From assembly GCF_014645835.1 (NCBI RefSeq), contig NZ_BMMM01000004.1, forward strand, positions 188,470 to 252,469: 64,000 nucleotides of DNA. Reading direction: 5' to 3'. A program made the translations under genes and the position numbers. Shown piece by piece: positions 7,886 to 16,498 of this stretch. The DNA is from Streptomyces albiflavescens (GTDB lineage: Bacteria; Actinomycetota; Actinomycetes; Streptomycetales; Streptomycetaceae). The notes under the pieces are model-generated. The model had not been told where the DNA came from, searched no databases, and was given only the letters and a program-made list of their open reading frames with translations. Within the stretch, counting starts at the first letter, position 1, and every line of letters begins with the position of its first letter.

Positions 7886-9486
7886 GCGTACCCCTGTTCC
7901 GCGAGGAACCGCTGCCGGTGGGCGGCGAAGTCCTGGTCGATGGTGTCGCGGGCGACGACGGAGTAGAAGTGGGCCTGGTGGCCGTCGGCCTTGGGACGCA
8001 GTACCCGGCCCAGCCGCTGGGCCTCCTCCTGCCGTGACCCGAAGGTGCCCGAGACCTGGATGGCGACGGTCGCCTCCGGCAGGTCGATGGAGAAGTTCGC
8101 GACCTTGGACACGACGAGGACGCTGATCTCGCCCTCGCGGAAGGCGTCGAAGAGCTTCTCGCGCTGCGCGTTGCTGGTCTCGCCCTTGATGACGGGCGCG
8201 TTCAAGTGCTCGCCCAGCTCGTCGAGTTGGTCGATGTACTGCCCGATGACGAGGATCTGCTGTCCCGCGAAGCGGCGGACGATCGCCTCCGTGACCTTCC
8301 GCTTGGTCTCCGTCGTCGCGCAGTAGCGGTACTTCTCCTCGGTCTCGGCGGTGGCGTACGCGAGTCGCTCGGAGTCGGTGAGATTGACCCGGACCTCGAC
8401 ACAGTCGGCGGGCGCGATGTACCCCTGCGCCTCGATCTCCTTCCAGGGCGCGTCGAACCGCTTGGGCCCGATCAGCGAGAAGACGTCCGACTCGCGCCCG
8501 TCCTCGCGCACGAGGGTCGCGGTGAGCCCCAGCCGCCGCCGCGCCTGCAGATCGGCGGTGAACTTGAACACCGGCGCGGGCAGCAGATGCACCTCGTCGT
8601 AGACGATGAGCCCCCAGTCCCGCGAGTCGAAGAGCTCCAGGTGCGGATAGACGCCCTTCCGCTTGGTCGTCAGTACCTGGTACGTCGCGATGGTGACCGG
8701 CCGGATCTCCTTCCGCGTACCGCTGTACTCCCCGACCTCGTCCTCGGTCAGCGAGGTCCGCTTCACCAGCTCGTGCTTCCACTGCCGGGCGGAGACGGTG
8801 TTGGTGACGAGGATCAGGGTGGTGGCCTTGGCCTGTGCCATCGACCCGGCCCCCACGAGCGTCTTACCGGCACCGCAGGGGAGTACGACGACCCCGCTGC
8901 CGCCGTGCCAGAAGTTCTCCACGGCCTGCTTCTGGTACGGCCGCAGCGCCCACCCGTCCTCCGCCAGCTCGATGGGGTGCGCCTCCCCGTCGACGTACCC
9001 GGCGAGGTCTTCGGCCGGCCAGCCCAGCTTCAGCAGCGTCTGCTTGATCTGCCCACGCTCGGAGGGATGCACGGCGACGGTGTCGCGGTCGATCCGCGCA
9101 CCGACGAGCGGCGCGATCCGCTTGGAGCGCAGCACCTCTTCGAGCACGGGCCGGTCGGTGGTGGTGAGCACCAGCCCATGGGCGGGGTGCTTGCTGAGGG
9201 TGAGCCGCCCGTAGCGGTCCATGGTCTCCGCGATGTCGACGAGCAGCGCGTGCGGAACCGGATACCGGCTGAACTCCACGAGCGCGTCCACGACCTGCTC
9301 GGCGTCGTGCCCCGCGGCCCGCGCGTTCCACAGCCCCAGCGGCGTCACCCGATAGGTGTGGATGTGCTCGGGCGCCCGCTCCAGCTCGGCGAACGGCGCG
9401 ATGGCCCGACGGCAGGCGTCGGCGAGCTCGTGGTCGACCTCGAGGAGCAGCGTCTTGTCGCTCTGGACGATGAGGGGTCCGTTCAC
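7798..9486 (-). CDS. XPB/ERCC3-type DNA repair helicase
   Basis: The 562-residue product is a bacterial XPB helicase. An N-terminal DNA-damage-recognition-like domain carries the PLIVQSDKTLLLEV start, then ATPase lobe 1 with Walker A LPCGAGKTLV, the DEVH box in YDEVHLLP and motif III LTATLVREDGR, then lobe 2 with QRLGRVLRP. It unwinds DNA 3' to 5' in vitro in related proteins. The GTG at 9486 behind AAGGGACGG gives the usual N-terminus. The gene lies 76 bases downstream of its 846-residue partner on the same strand, a pairing commonly seen in actinomycetes. The Asp/Ser-rich tail is in the overlap with GT87. Confidence 0.93.
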   Translation of the reverse strand: MNGPLIVQSDKTLLLEVDHELADACRRAIAPFAELERAPEHIHTYRVTPLGLWNARAAGHDAEQVVDALVEFSRYPVPHALLVDIAETMDRYGRLTLSKHPAHGLVLTTTDRPVLEEVLRSKRIAPLVGARIDRDTVAVHPSERGQIKQTLLKLGWPAEDLAGYVDGEAHPIELAEDGWALRPYQKQAVENFWHGGSGVVVLPCGAGKTLVGAGSMAQAKATTLILVTNTVSARQWKHELVKRTSLTEDEVGEYSGTRKEIRPVTIATYQVLTTKRKGVYPHLELFDSRDWGLIVYDEVHLLPAPVFKFTADLQARRRLGLTATLVREDGRESDVFSLIGPKRFDAPWKEIEAQGYIAPADCVEVRVNLTDSERLAYATAETEEKYRYCATTETKRKVTEAIVRRFAGQQILVIGQYIDQLDELGEHLNAPVIKGETSNAQREKLFDAFREGEISVLVVSKVANFSIDLPEATVAIQVSGTFGSRQEEAQRLGRVLRPKADGHQAHFYSVVARDTIDQDFAAHRQRFLAEQGYAYRIVDADELLAGNAGKGDNADDTDSADS

Positions 9487-9562
9487 ACCCGTCCCTTTCT
9501 GCGTGCCGACACCCCTGCGCGGATGACCGGCCAAACGTCCAGTGTGCCTCAAGGGACGATGA

Positions 9563-12103
9563 TCACGGCTGGTCGTCCGCCAGCTCCGACACCCCCGTCA
9601 CACGGTGCAGCGGATAGGTGCGGACTTCGTCAGCGGTGTGGTCGTACGCCGTGACGAAGCCGCCCTCGACGCGGATGGGCGCGATGACGCGCTGGCTGGC
9701 GGAGCCCTCGGCGTTGACGTAGCCGATCCAGAGGGACTCGCCGGTGAGGACGGCGGCCTGCATGGTGGCGAGGGTCTCGGCGGAGCTGGTGCGGGGGAGA
9801 TCGCCGTTGCCGGGGCGGTCGGTGGCCGGGGCCGGTTTGCGCGGGGTGGTGGAGGCCAGGTCGCCGGCCCGGACGGCGCGGATCGCGGCGCCGAGAAGGG
9901 TGGCGTCGGGGACCGGGGGGCCGTCGGGGACGGGCTCGGGGGCGCTGCGTGGCGGGGTGCGGTGGGCGTGCGCGCGGGTGATCAGGACGTCGCCCTCGGC
10001 GGACTCGGCGGCGGGCGCGAAGCCCATGGAGCGGAGGCCTTCGAGGAGGGTGGCCGGGTCGGCCTGGGCGGCCAGGACCGTGGGCGCGAGGCGGCGCAGG
10101 CGGAGTCCGGCCGAGCGCTTGTCGACGAGGATCTCGTTCAGCAGCGCGTCGTCGTCGCAGCGGACGTACGCCGATGCCGCGCCGATCCGCAGATGGCCGT
10201 GTCTGCGCGCCACGTCGTCGATCAGATACGCGAGCGGCTGCGGGACGGGAGTGCGGGAGTGGGCCGCGAGGAAGGCGTGCAGGTCCGACGCCGAGCGCCC
10301 CGCGTCGAGGGCGCGGCGTACCGAGCCCGGTGTGAAGCGGTAGACCGTCGCCCCGCCCTTCGACTCCACGTCCGCGAGTACGCCGAGCGTGTCGGCCAGG
10401 GGCCGCTCCAGGGGGCCCGGCGCGACCGCGGTCAGGTCCGCCTGGAGGAGGACGTGGTCCAGCGGCTCGGGGAGCAGCGGAGCGAGCAGCCGGGCTGCCC
10501 GGGCGGCGGCCGCGGCCTGCTCGGCGGGGGAGTGCGGACCTTCGGGGAGCGGGTGGTGCCGCTTGTGGACGGGGAGCTTGTCGCCGGGGCCGACGGAGCC
10601 CGCGTCCCGGTCGCTCGCCGACGGGAACCCCAGCAGCGCCCGCCCCTGCGAGGACAGCGCCCCGCGGCCCGAGATCCCCAGCAGCTCCGCCTCGGACAGG
10701 GCCCACCGGGCCAGCCGGCTGCGCAGGTCGTCCGTGGCGTCCTGGGGGCCCCGCAGCGGGCGCTCCCAGTGGAGCCGGGCGAGAACGGAGTCCTCGGCGG
10801 GAGAGGCCCCCTCGGGGAGCGTGGCGAGGAAGGTGAGGACGCGGAGGCGGACTTCCGGCGCGGCGGAACGGTCGAGGCCGGGGCCCAGCGCGGACAGCGT
10901 GCGGTCCTTCGCGTCCCTCCCCCCGACCAGGCCCGCCGTGCGGGTCGCGGCCAGCCAGGCCGAGGCGAGCCGCACCCAGCGCTCGGCGGCGGGCAGCTCC
11001 AGCCACTCGTCGTACGCGGGCGTCGCCGCGTACCGCTCGTCGGCCTCGCCGTCCGACGCCAACAGGCCCGCCGCGTAGGCGAGTTCCACCCAGAACGCGG
11101 CCACCGGCTCCGCCACGTCGAGCGCCACCGCCGTCCGCTTCAGGTCCCGCACGCTCAGCCCGCCCGCGCGCAGCACGGCCGGACCGCCCTCGTGCCAGTC
11201 CTTGAGCAGCTCCTCGATCGTCGCCAGCGCCGTGTACGCCTGGCCCGCGGCAGCGCTGTCCACAACCTGTGGACGGTGTGTCCGCGCGGGCGCGTGCTCG
11301 ATGGGCGGCGCCACCGGCTCCGTCGCCCGATGCGCGTGGCCCGCCCGCAGGTGCAGGGCGACCTCCCGGGGCAGTACGACCGTGCCGGGCGCCGTCGGCA
11401 GCAGCAGCCCGCGGTCGATCAGCCAGCGCAGATGGCGCGCCGGCTCCGCCGTCACCTGGCCGTACGGCGGTCCCCACACCAGCCGGGACAGCACATCCAG
11501 CGACTCGACGGGGGCGTCGTCGAGGAGCGCCGCCATGCGGGTGCGGTCCGTGAAGAGGCCCCCGAGCGCCGCGACGGCGGACACCGAATCGTGGGTCGTC
11601 GGCAGTCCGGCCGCCGCCACGATCTCCTGGATGCGCCCCGGGGACATGCCCGCCGTCGCCTCCGCGACGGTCGGTCCCAGTCCCGTCGCGGACGGGTGCT
11701 GCGCGGACGGGGCGAGCAGCTCCCGGGCCGTCCGTACCAGCCGGAGGCGGTCGTCGGGGCCCCACACCAGGGCCTGCTCGCGGAGCGTCCCGAGCGCGCG
11801 CGGGAACGCCGCCGTGACCGCCGGATCGGCGTCGTCGCCCGCCATCAGTCCGAGCAGCTCGTCGTACGTCGCCGGGTCCGACGCCATGGCCAGGGCCTCC
11901 GCCGTCTGCAGGGCGAAACGGTCCAGGCGCTCCAGGGCTCGGACGACCGAGGCGCGGGTGCCCGCGCGGGTGGCGAGCTGGGTGAGGTCCGTGGGGACGG
12001 GGGTGATCAGGTCCGGGCGGGACCTGAGGAGCGCGGACAGTGAGGCGTCGTCCCGCGCGCGGAGGGCTTCCGCCAGGGAACGCGGAGCGGTCTCGGTGCT
12101 CAT
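9563..12103 (-). CDS. Helicase-associated domain protein (XPB/Ssl2-like, Helicase_C_3 with WYL-like end)
   Basis: The 846-residue product belongs to the large actinobacterial proteins encoded beside XPB. Features include an N-terminal Leu/Ala-rich helical region starting SLAEALRARDDASLSALL, a middle of repeated winged-helix-like units, and a segment with PLDHVLLQADLTAVAPGPLE of the Helicase_C_3 family. The C-terminus, including LWIGYVNAEGSASQRVIAPIRVEGG and a following DHTADEVRTYPLHRV, resembles a WYL ligand-binding module. No intact helicase motifs are visible, so it is probably an accessory partner of XPB rather than a motor. It shares the operon with XPB downstream. Confidence 0.85.
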   Translation of the reverse strand: MSTETAPRSLAEALRARDDASLSALLRSRPDLITPVPTDLTQLATRAGTRASVVRALERLDRFALQTAEALAMASDPATYDELLGLMAGDDADPAVTAAFPRALGTLREQALVWGPDDRLRLVRTARELLAPSAQHPSATGLGPTVAEATAGMSPGRIQEIVAAAGLPTTHDSVSAVAALGGLFTDRTRMAALLDDAPVESLDVLSRLVWGPPYGQVTAEPARHLRWLIDRGLLLPTAPGTVVLPREVALHLRAGHAHRATEPVAPPIEHAPARTHRPQVVDSAAAGQAYTALATIEELLKDWHEGGPAVLRAGGLSVRDLKRTAVALDVAEPVAAFWVELAYAAGLLASDGEADERYAATPAYDEWLELPAAERWVRLASAWLAATRTAGLVGGRDAKDRTLSALGPGLDRSAAPEVRLRVLTFLATLPEGASPAEDSVLARLHWERPLRGPQDATDDLRSRLARWALSEAELLGISGRGALSSQGRALLGFPSASDRDAGSVGPGDKLPVHKRHHPLPEGPHSPAEQAAAAARAARLLAPLLPEPLDHVLLQADLTAVAPGPLERPLADTLGVLADVESKGGATVYRFTPGSVRRALDAGRSASDLHAFLAAHSRTPVPQPLAYLIDDVARRHGHLRIGAASAYVRCDDDALLNEILVDKRSAGLRLRRLAPTVLAAQADPATLLEGLRSMGFAPAAESAEGDVLITRAHAHRTPPRSAPEPVPDGPPVPDATLLGAAIRAVRAGDLASTTPRKPAPATDRPGNGDLPRTSSAETLATMQAAVLTGESLWIGYVNAEGSASQRVIAPIRVEGGFVTAYDHTADEVRTYPLHRVTGVSELADDQP

Positions 12104-12207
12104 CCTGTCAACGGTAGCGGGTGGGGTGGGGCCGGGGTGGTGTTCGCCCCCTCCGCCCCTGCCCGTCCCGACCCCCCGGTTTCGGCCGCAGGGGGGTGGG
12201 GGCTCTT

Positions 12208-12229
12208 CGCGCAGTTCCCCGTGCCCCTT
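12208..12229 (+). repeat. Dispersed 22-bp intergenic element, copy 1
   Basis: CGCGCAGTTCCCCGTGCCCCTT lies in the GC-rich spacer after the divergent helicase-partner gene. Related copies occur at 20191-20212, 38571-38592 and 54005-54023. Confidence 0.7.
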
Positions 12230-12337
12230 CGAAGGCACAGCCCCCGGGTGTGGGACGGGTGGGGGCGGAGCGGGCGAAGAAACCCGGTACCTTCGTCAGC
12301 ACGGGGTATCCAACGCGCGCGCCCCGGAGGGGACTTC

Positions 12338-13321
12338 GTGGGGATCGAGAGCGACCAGCTTGTCTTCGACTACCTGAGCCGGGTCGGCGACCTGGCCCAG
12401 CAGCAACAGCTGCCGTCCGCGACCCGCATGCGGCTGGTGTCGGAGCTGCGCAACGAGATCGACCGCCGCAGGGCCAAGGCGACCGTCGACAGCCCGGCCG
12501 CCGTCCGCCGCATCCTCGCCCGCCTCGGCACCCCCGACGAGATCGTCGCGGCGGCCGGCCAGGGCGGCGACGGGGCGCCCGGGACGGAGACATGGGCCGC
12601 CGTCCCCACCCAGCGCGCCACCGAACCGGAGCCCCGCCCCAAGGGCCTGCGCCGCGTCGTCCCGAGGCCGCGCCCCGCGGAGCCGGAACCCACCGAGAAC
12701 CTCGACACCCCCTCCCCGCCGCACCTGGCGAGCGCGCAGGAACTCGGCGACAGCGCCACGCAGCCGGACTGGTGGCGCGTGGACAGCAGCCCGTTCGGGC
12801 TCGACGACAGCGTGCCGGGATTCGTCGGAGGCGTGGAGATCCCCGAGCTGCTCAAGCGGCCGTCCGAGAAGAAGCAGGACGAGGAGGCGAAGCCACCGAA
12901 GGAGACGGGTCCGCAGAAGGAGCCGGAGGCAGAGGCGGAGGAGGAGACGGACCGGACGCCGCGCCGCCGCCTGGCCGGCCTCAGCGGCTGGAGCAACCCC
13001 CTCCTCCTGCTCGCCGCCGCGCTCCTGGTCGCCGGCGCCGTCCTCGGCAACTGGTTCGCCCTGGGCCTCGGCTGGCTCATCGCCTACGGCTCGCGCCGGC
13101 TGACCCCCGCCGAGTCGAAGTGGGCGGTCCTCGTACTGCCCGGCCTGGCCGCCACGGCCGGCATCGTCTGGCTCTGGGGCCGCACGAACGGCCGCTGGGG
13201 CGCCCCCATCGCCGAGGGCCACATGAACGACGCGGTCGCCGAGACCTGGCCCTGGGTCGTCCGCGGGGCAGCCGTGACCTCCGCCCTCTACCTGGTCTGG
13301 CGCTCCCAGCGGCAACGCTGA
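12338..13321 (+). CDS. HAAS-like domain membrane protein
   Basis: The 327-residue product starts at GTG 12338 behind CCGGAGGGG. Residues 1-65 resemble a HAAS/DUF1700-type helical domain, with FDYLSRVGDLAQ, RNEIDRRR and RRILARLGTPDEIV; such domains often sit in membrane proteins regulated by partner PadR-type factors. The middle is a long charged, Pro/Glu-rich linker. The C-terminal third has about four hydrophobic segments beginning LLLLAAALLVAGAVLG. No PadR gene is adjacent here. The function is unknown. Confidence 0.75.
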   Translation: MGIESDQLVFDYLSRVGDLAQQQQLPSATRMRLVSELRNEIDRRRAKATVDSPAAVRRILARLGTPDEIVAAAGQGGDGAPGTETWAAVPTQRATEPEPRPKGLRRVVPRPRPAEPEPTENLDTPSPPHLASAQELGDSATQPDWWRVDSSPFGLDDSVPGFVGGVEIPELLKRPSEKKQDEEAKPPKETGPQKEPEAEAEEETDRTPRRRLAGLSGWSNPLLLLAAALLVAGAVLGNWFALGLGWLIAYGSRRLTPAESKWAVLVLPGLAATAGIVWLWGRTNGRWGAPIAEGHMNDAVAETWPWVVRGAAVTSALYLVWRSQRQR

Positions 13322-13357
13322 CCGGCGCACCGCCCCGCCGCGCCGACGCTGGGCACA

Positions 13358-13981
13358 ATGGCCCATATGACTTCCCCCGCGCTGACCGTCGGCTTCGACC
13401 TCGATATGACCCTGATCGACTCCCGCCCCGGCATTCATGCCTGCTACCAGGCACTTTCCGCGCGGACAGGGACGTACATCGACTGCGATCTGGTGGTCAC
13501 ACGGCTCGGGCCGCCGCTGGAGGACGAGCTCGTCCACTGGTTCCCGGCGGAGGACGTCGCCGCCGTCGCGGATCTCTACCGTGAGATGTACCCCACATAC
13601 GCCATCACCGGCACGCTGGCGATGCCCGGCGCCCGGGAGGCGGTCGCGGCCGTACGGGCGGTGGGCGGGAGCACCGTCGTCGTCACGGCGAAGTGGGAGC
13701 CCAGCGCCAAGCTGCACCTGGAGCATCTGCGCATCGACGCGGACGCGGTCGTCGGCAACCTGTGGGCCGAGCAGAAGGCGGTGGCGCTGCGCGAGCACGG
13801 CGCGAGCGTGTACGTCGGCGACCACACCGGAGACGTGCGCGGCGCCCACACGGCGGACGCGTACTCCGTCGCCGTGGCCACCGGACCGTGCGACGCCGCG
13901 GAACTCCGCGCGGCGGGTGCGGACGTCGTCCTCGCCGATCTCACGGAGTTCCCGGCGTGGCTGGAGGAGTACCTGCGCTAG
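13358..13981 (+). CDS. HAD-family phosphatase, phosphoglycolate-phosphatase-like
   Basis: The 207-residue product has all HAD motifs: motif I GFDLDMTLIDS with the nucleophile and acid Asp, motif II VVVTAK, a conserved Lys before the third motif in EQKAVAL, and motif IV YVGDHTGDVRGA. The helical cap inserted after motif I is the short type seen in Gph-like enzymes. The ATG at 13367 is an alternative start, giving MTSPALTVG. It probably hydrolyses a small phosphate monoester in the cytosol; the substrate cannot be deduced. It stands apart from the flanking genes. Confidence 0.85.
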   Translation: MAHMTSPALTVGFDLDMTLIDSRPGIHACYQALSARTGTYIDCDLVVTRLGPPLEDELVHWFPAEDVAAVADLYREMYPTYAITGTLAMPGAREAVAAVRAVGGSTVVVTAKWEPSAKLHLEHLRIDADAVVGNLWAEQKAVALREHGASVYVGDHTGDVRGAHTADAYSVAVATGPCDAAELRAAGADVVLADLTEFPAWLEEYLR

Positions 13982-14020
13982 CCCGCGCGAGGGGCGTCGG
14001 CCGCTCCCGCGCGAGGACTG

Positions 14021-14272
14021 CTAACCCCGCGCGGCGCGCGCCCGGCGGCGGCCCTCCGCGATGGACTGGAGCACGCCGGCTCCGGCCATCAGGAATCCGA
14101 CACCCATGAGCATGCTCAAGCCGAACATGTAGGTCGGAAAAGGCGTTGTACCGAGCAGCAGCGGTGCCACGGTGACCAGAGTGGCCACGGCTCCGATGAA
14201 GAACACGATGGCACCGGCACGGATCAGCCGGTCACCGGCTTCGGCGGAATTCGCTTGGGTTTTGTCACGCAC
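14021..14272 (-). CDS. Small two-helix membrane protein
   Basis: The 83-residue product begins VRDKTQANSAEAGDRL and has two hydrophobic segments, AGAIVFFIGAVATLVTVAPL and MFGLSMLMGVGFLMAGAGVL, followed by an Arg-rich tail, so it is a helical hairpin in the membrane with a cytosolic basic end. I take GTG 14272; a longer frame reaches 14305. The function is unknown. It is divergent from the cold-shock gene. Confidence 0.65.
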   Translation of the reverse strand: MRDKTQANSAEAGDRLIRAGAIVFFIGAVATLVTVAPLLLGTTPFPTYMFGLSMLMGVGFLMAGAGVLQSIAEGRRRARAARG

Positions 14273-14353
14273 CGGACCAGGGTAGTTCCCTGCGCGAAGG
14301 AACAATCCAGCGACGTCTTGTCACCAGCCGCCGGACCATTAGCCTTGGTACCG

Positions 14354-14371
14354 GCGGGTCAGACGACCCGC
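14354..14371 (+). promoter_or_regulatory. Hairpin 1 in cold-shock gene leader
   Basis: GCGGGTC and GACCCGC form perfect 7-bp arms around AGAC, about 100 bases upstream of the cold-shock start. Confidence 0.5.
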
Positions 14372-14396
14372 TGTAGTGCTATCCAGAGCCGTTTTA

Positions 14397-14420
14397 CGGC
14401 AGTTGCCCGTGCAACTGCCG
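14397..14420 (+). promoter_or_regulatory. Hairpin 2 in cold-shock gene leader
   Basis: CGGCAGTTGC and GCAACTGCCG form 10-bp perfect arms around the tetraloop CCGT, and TTTT follows 5 bases later. The structure looks like an intrinsic terminator or attenuator placed 49 bases before the cold-shock start, so transcription or translation control in the leader is plausible. Confidence 0.55.
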
Positions 14421-14468
14421 GCGCAGTTTTCAGAGCAGTTTCCGACGAGTACGAGGACGAGGACAGAC

Positions 14469-14852
14469 GTGCCTACCGGCAAGGTCAAGTGGTTCAACAG
14501 CGAGAAGGGCTTCGGCTTTCTCTCCCGCGACGACGGCGGCGACGTCTTCGTTCATTCCTCGGTCCTGCCCGCCGGAGTCGATGCTCTCAAGCCCGGCCAG
14601 CGCGTGGAGTTCGGCGTTGTCGCCGGTCAGCGCGGTGACCAGGCACTTTCGGTAACCCTCCTGGACCCGACCCCCTCCGTCGCGGCCGCTCAGCGCCGCA
14701 AGCCGGACGAACTGGCCTCCATCGTCCAGGACCTGACGACCCTCCTCGAGAACATCACGCCGATGCTGGAGAAGGGCCGTTACCCCGACAAGGCCTCCGG
14801 CAAGAAGATCGCCGGCCTGCTGCGAGCCGTCGCCGACCAGTTGGACGTCTAG
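14469..14852 (+). CDS. Cold-shock domain protein with C-terminal helical extension
   Basis: The 127-residue product starts with a full cold-shock OB fold: GKVKWFNSEKGFGFL contains RNP1 (KGFGFL) and DVFVHSSVL contains RNP2. Unlike the common 67-residue Csp, it has about 60 further residues predicted to be helical, with SIVQDLTTLLENITPMLEKG. It binds single-stranded RNA or DNA. The GTG start follows GAGGACGAGGACAG. The leader holds two strong hairpins, pointing to post-transcriptional control. It lies convergent to the mqn genes. Confidence 0.9.
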   Translation: MPTGKVKWFNSEKGFGFLSRDDGGDVFVHSSVLPAGVDALKPGQRVEFGVVAGQRGDQALSVTLLDPTPSVAAAQRRKPDELASIVQDLTTLLENITPMLEKGRYPDKASGKKIAGLLRAVADQLDV

Positions 14853-14872
14853 GGCCGTCCAGGGCGCGTCCG

Positions 14873-14890
14873 GGGCCTGTCACAAGGCCC
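14873..14890. terminator. Bidirectional hairpin between cold-shock gene and mqnD
   Basis: GGGCCT and AGGCCC form a 6-bp stem around GTCACA, ending at the first base of the mqnD stop codon, between two convergent genes. Confidence 0.5.
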
Positions 14891-15750
14891 TAGGGGAACG
14901 CGAGCGCATCCGGGCCGAGGGGCGGCACCAGCCCCTCGGCCGCCGCACGTGTGAGCAGTCCGCGGATGGCGGCATACCCGTCGTTGCCCAGATCGGCCGT
15001 GAACTCGTTGACGTACAGGCCGATGTGCTGGTCCGCGACCTTCGGATCCATCTCCTGGGCGTGTTCCAGGACGTAGGGACGGGAGGCCTCGGGGTCGTCC
15101 CAGGCGGCGCGCACCGAGGCGCGGGTCGCCTCGGCGAGGGCCTGGAGACGCTCCTCGCCCAGTGAGCGCTTGGCGATGATCGCGCCGAGAGGGATGGGCA
15201 GCCCGGTCGTCCGCTCCCAGTGCTCGCCCATGTCGGCGAGCTTGTGCAGCCCGTAGTTCTGGTACGTGAAGCGCGCCTCGTGGATGACGAGCCCCGCGTC
15301 GACCTTGCCGTCCCGCACAGCCGGCATGATCTCGTGGAACGGCATGACCACTATCTCGCCGACCCCGCCGGCCACGACGTCCGCGGCCCACAGCCGGAAG
15401 AGAAGGTAAGCGGTCGACTTCTCGCTGGGCACGGCGACCGTACGCGCCGTGAGGTCCGCGTCGGCGTCACGGGTGAGCACCAGGGGCCCACAGCCCCGAC
15501 CCAGCGCGCCGCCGCACGGCAGCAGCGTGTACTCGTCGAGGACGTACGGCAGCACGGCGTACGACACCTTCAGCACATCGAACTCGCCCCGCTCGGCCAT
15601 GCCATTGGTGATGTCGATGTCCGCGAAGGTGACGTCGAGCGCGGGCGCGCCCGGCACCCGGTCGTGGGCCCAGGCGTCGAAGACGAAGGTGTCGTTCGGG
15701 CAGGGCGAGTACGCGATCTGCAAGGGCTCGGGCAGCTTCTCAGGGCTCAT
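14890..15750 (-). CDS. mqnD: 1,4-dihydroxy-6-naphthoate synthase MqnD
   Basis: The 286-residue product matches MqnD, a periplasmic-binding-protein-like fold enzyme that turns cyclic dehypoxanthinyl futalosine into 1,4-dihydroxy-6-naphthoate in the futalosine route to menaquinone. Seen are IAYSPCPNDTFVFDAW at the start, the LTLLPCGG-like segment YTLLPCGGALGRGCGP, AVPSEKSTAYLLFRLW and GLVIHEARFTYQNYGL. The ATG at 15750 is inside the end of mqnB, with an 11-base overlap, so the two genes are translationally linked. The order mqnB-mqnD is typical of Streptomyces. Confidence 0.95.
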   Translation of the reverse strand: MSPEKLPEPLQIAYSPCPNDTFVFDAWAHDRVPGAPALDVTFADIDITNGMAERGEFDVLKVSYAVLPYVLDEYTLLPCGGALGRGCGPLVLTRDADADLTARTVAVPSEKSTAYLLFRLWAADVVAGGVGEIVVMPFHEIMPAVRDGKVDAGLVIHEARFTYQNYGLHKLADMGEHWERTTGLPIPLGAIIAKRSLGEERLQALAEATRASVRAAWDDPEASRPYVLEHAQEMDPKVADQHIGLYVNEFTADLGNDGYAAIRGLLTRAAAEGLVPPLGPDALAFP

Positions 15751-16498
15751 GCGGGTTCCAACTCTCCAGTACGGGTGCGAGCTTCCCGAAACCCTCGGTG
15801 AGAGCGGCGAGAGCGTCGCCGATGCGCCAGGCGGCGCGGTCGCGCGGGCCGACCGGATTGGACACCGCGCGGAGTTCGAGGACGGGCACACCGTGAGTCG
15901 CGGCCGCCTCGGCGACCCCGAACCCCTCCATCGCCTCGGCGAGGGCGCGGGGGTGCCGGGCGCGCAGCTCGGCGGCGCGGGCGGCGGTGCCGGTCACGGT
16001 GGAGACGGTGAGCACCGTCCCGGCGCGTCCACCCGTGGTCGCGGCGATCGCTCGTACGAGTGTTTCGGGTGGACGGTGGCTGACGGTCCCGAAGCCGAGT
16101 CCGGTGACGGGGACGAAGCCGTCCGCGGTGTCCGCGCCCAGATCGGCCACGGTGATGTCGTCGGCGACGACGAGCGACCCGACGGGGGCGTCGGGCGGGA
16201 AGCCGCCGGCGATGCCGGCCGAGACGACCAGGTCGTACGGTTCACCGCCGATGGCTGCCGCGGTGAGCGCGGAGGCGGCGCGGGCGGCGGCGAGAGCGGG
16301 GCCGACACCGGCGGCGACCAGGTCGAACCGGTGTGCCCCGCCGGCCCGGTGGAGCGTCACCCCGGGGAGCGGGATCTCACGGAGCGGGCCGGCGAACGCC
16401 GCGGCCACCGCGTCCCGTTCGACCGGGACCGCGGTGGCTACGAGGACACGTACTGCGGAAGACGTGGTCAGGAGTCCTTCTTGAGCTTGAAGGACCAC
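15740..16498 (-). CDS. mqnB: Futalosine hydrolase MqnB
   Basis: The product of up to 252 residues has the nucleoside phosphorylase/MTAN fold: VLVATAVPVERDAV near the start, the GPALAAARAASAL region, LVVSAGIAGGF, VADDITVADLGA, and EAMEGFGVAEAAATHGVPVLELRAVSN with the catalytic-site Glu-Gly pair. It removes hypoxanthine from futalosine. The start is uncertain: GTG 16498 overlaps the upstream lipoprotein gene by 31 bases, and there is no other standard start before the conserved strand; a CTG at 16471 behind GAAGGA is an alternative. It is operonic with mqnD. Confidence 0.92.
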   Translation of the reverse strand: MVLQAQEGLLTTSSAVRVLVATAVPVERDAVAAAFAGPLREIPLPGVTLHRAGGAHRFDLVAAGVGPALAAARAASALTAAAIGGEPYDLVVSAGIAGGFPPDAPVGSLVVADDITVADLGADTADGFVPVTGLGFGTVSHRPPETLVRAIAATTGGRAGTVLTVSTVTGTAARAAELRARHPRALAEAMEGFGVAEAAATHGVPVLELRAVSNPVGPRDRAAWRIGDALAALTEGFGKLAPVLESWNPHEP

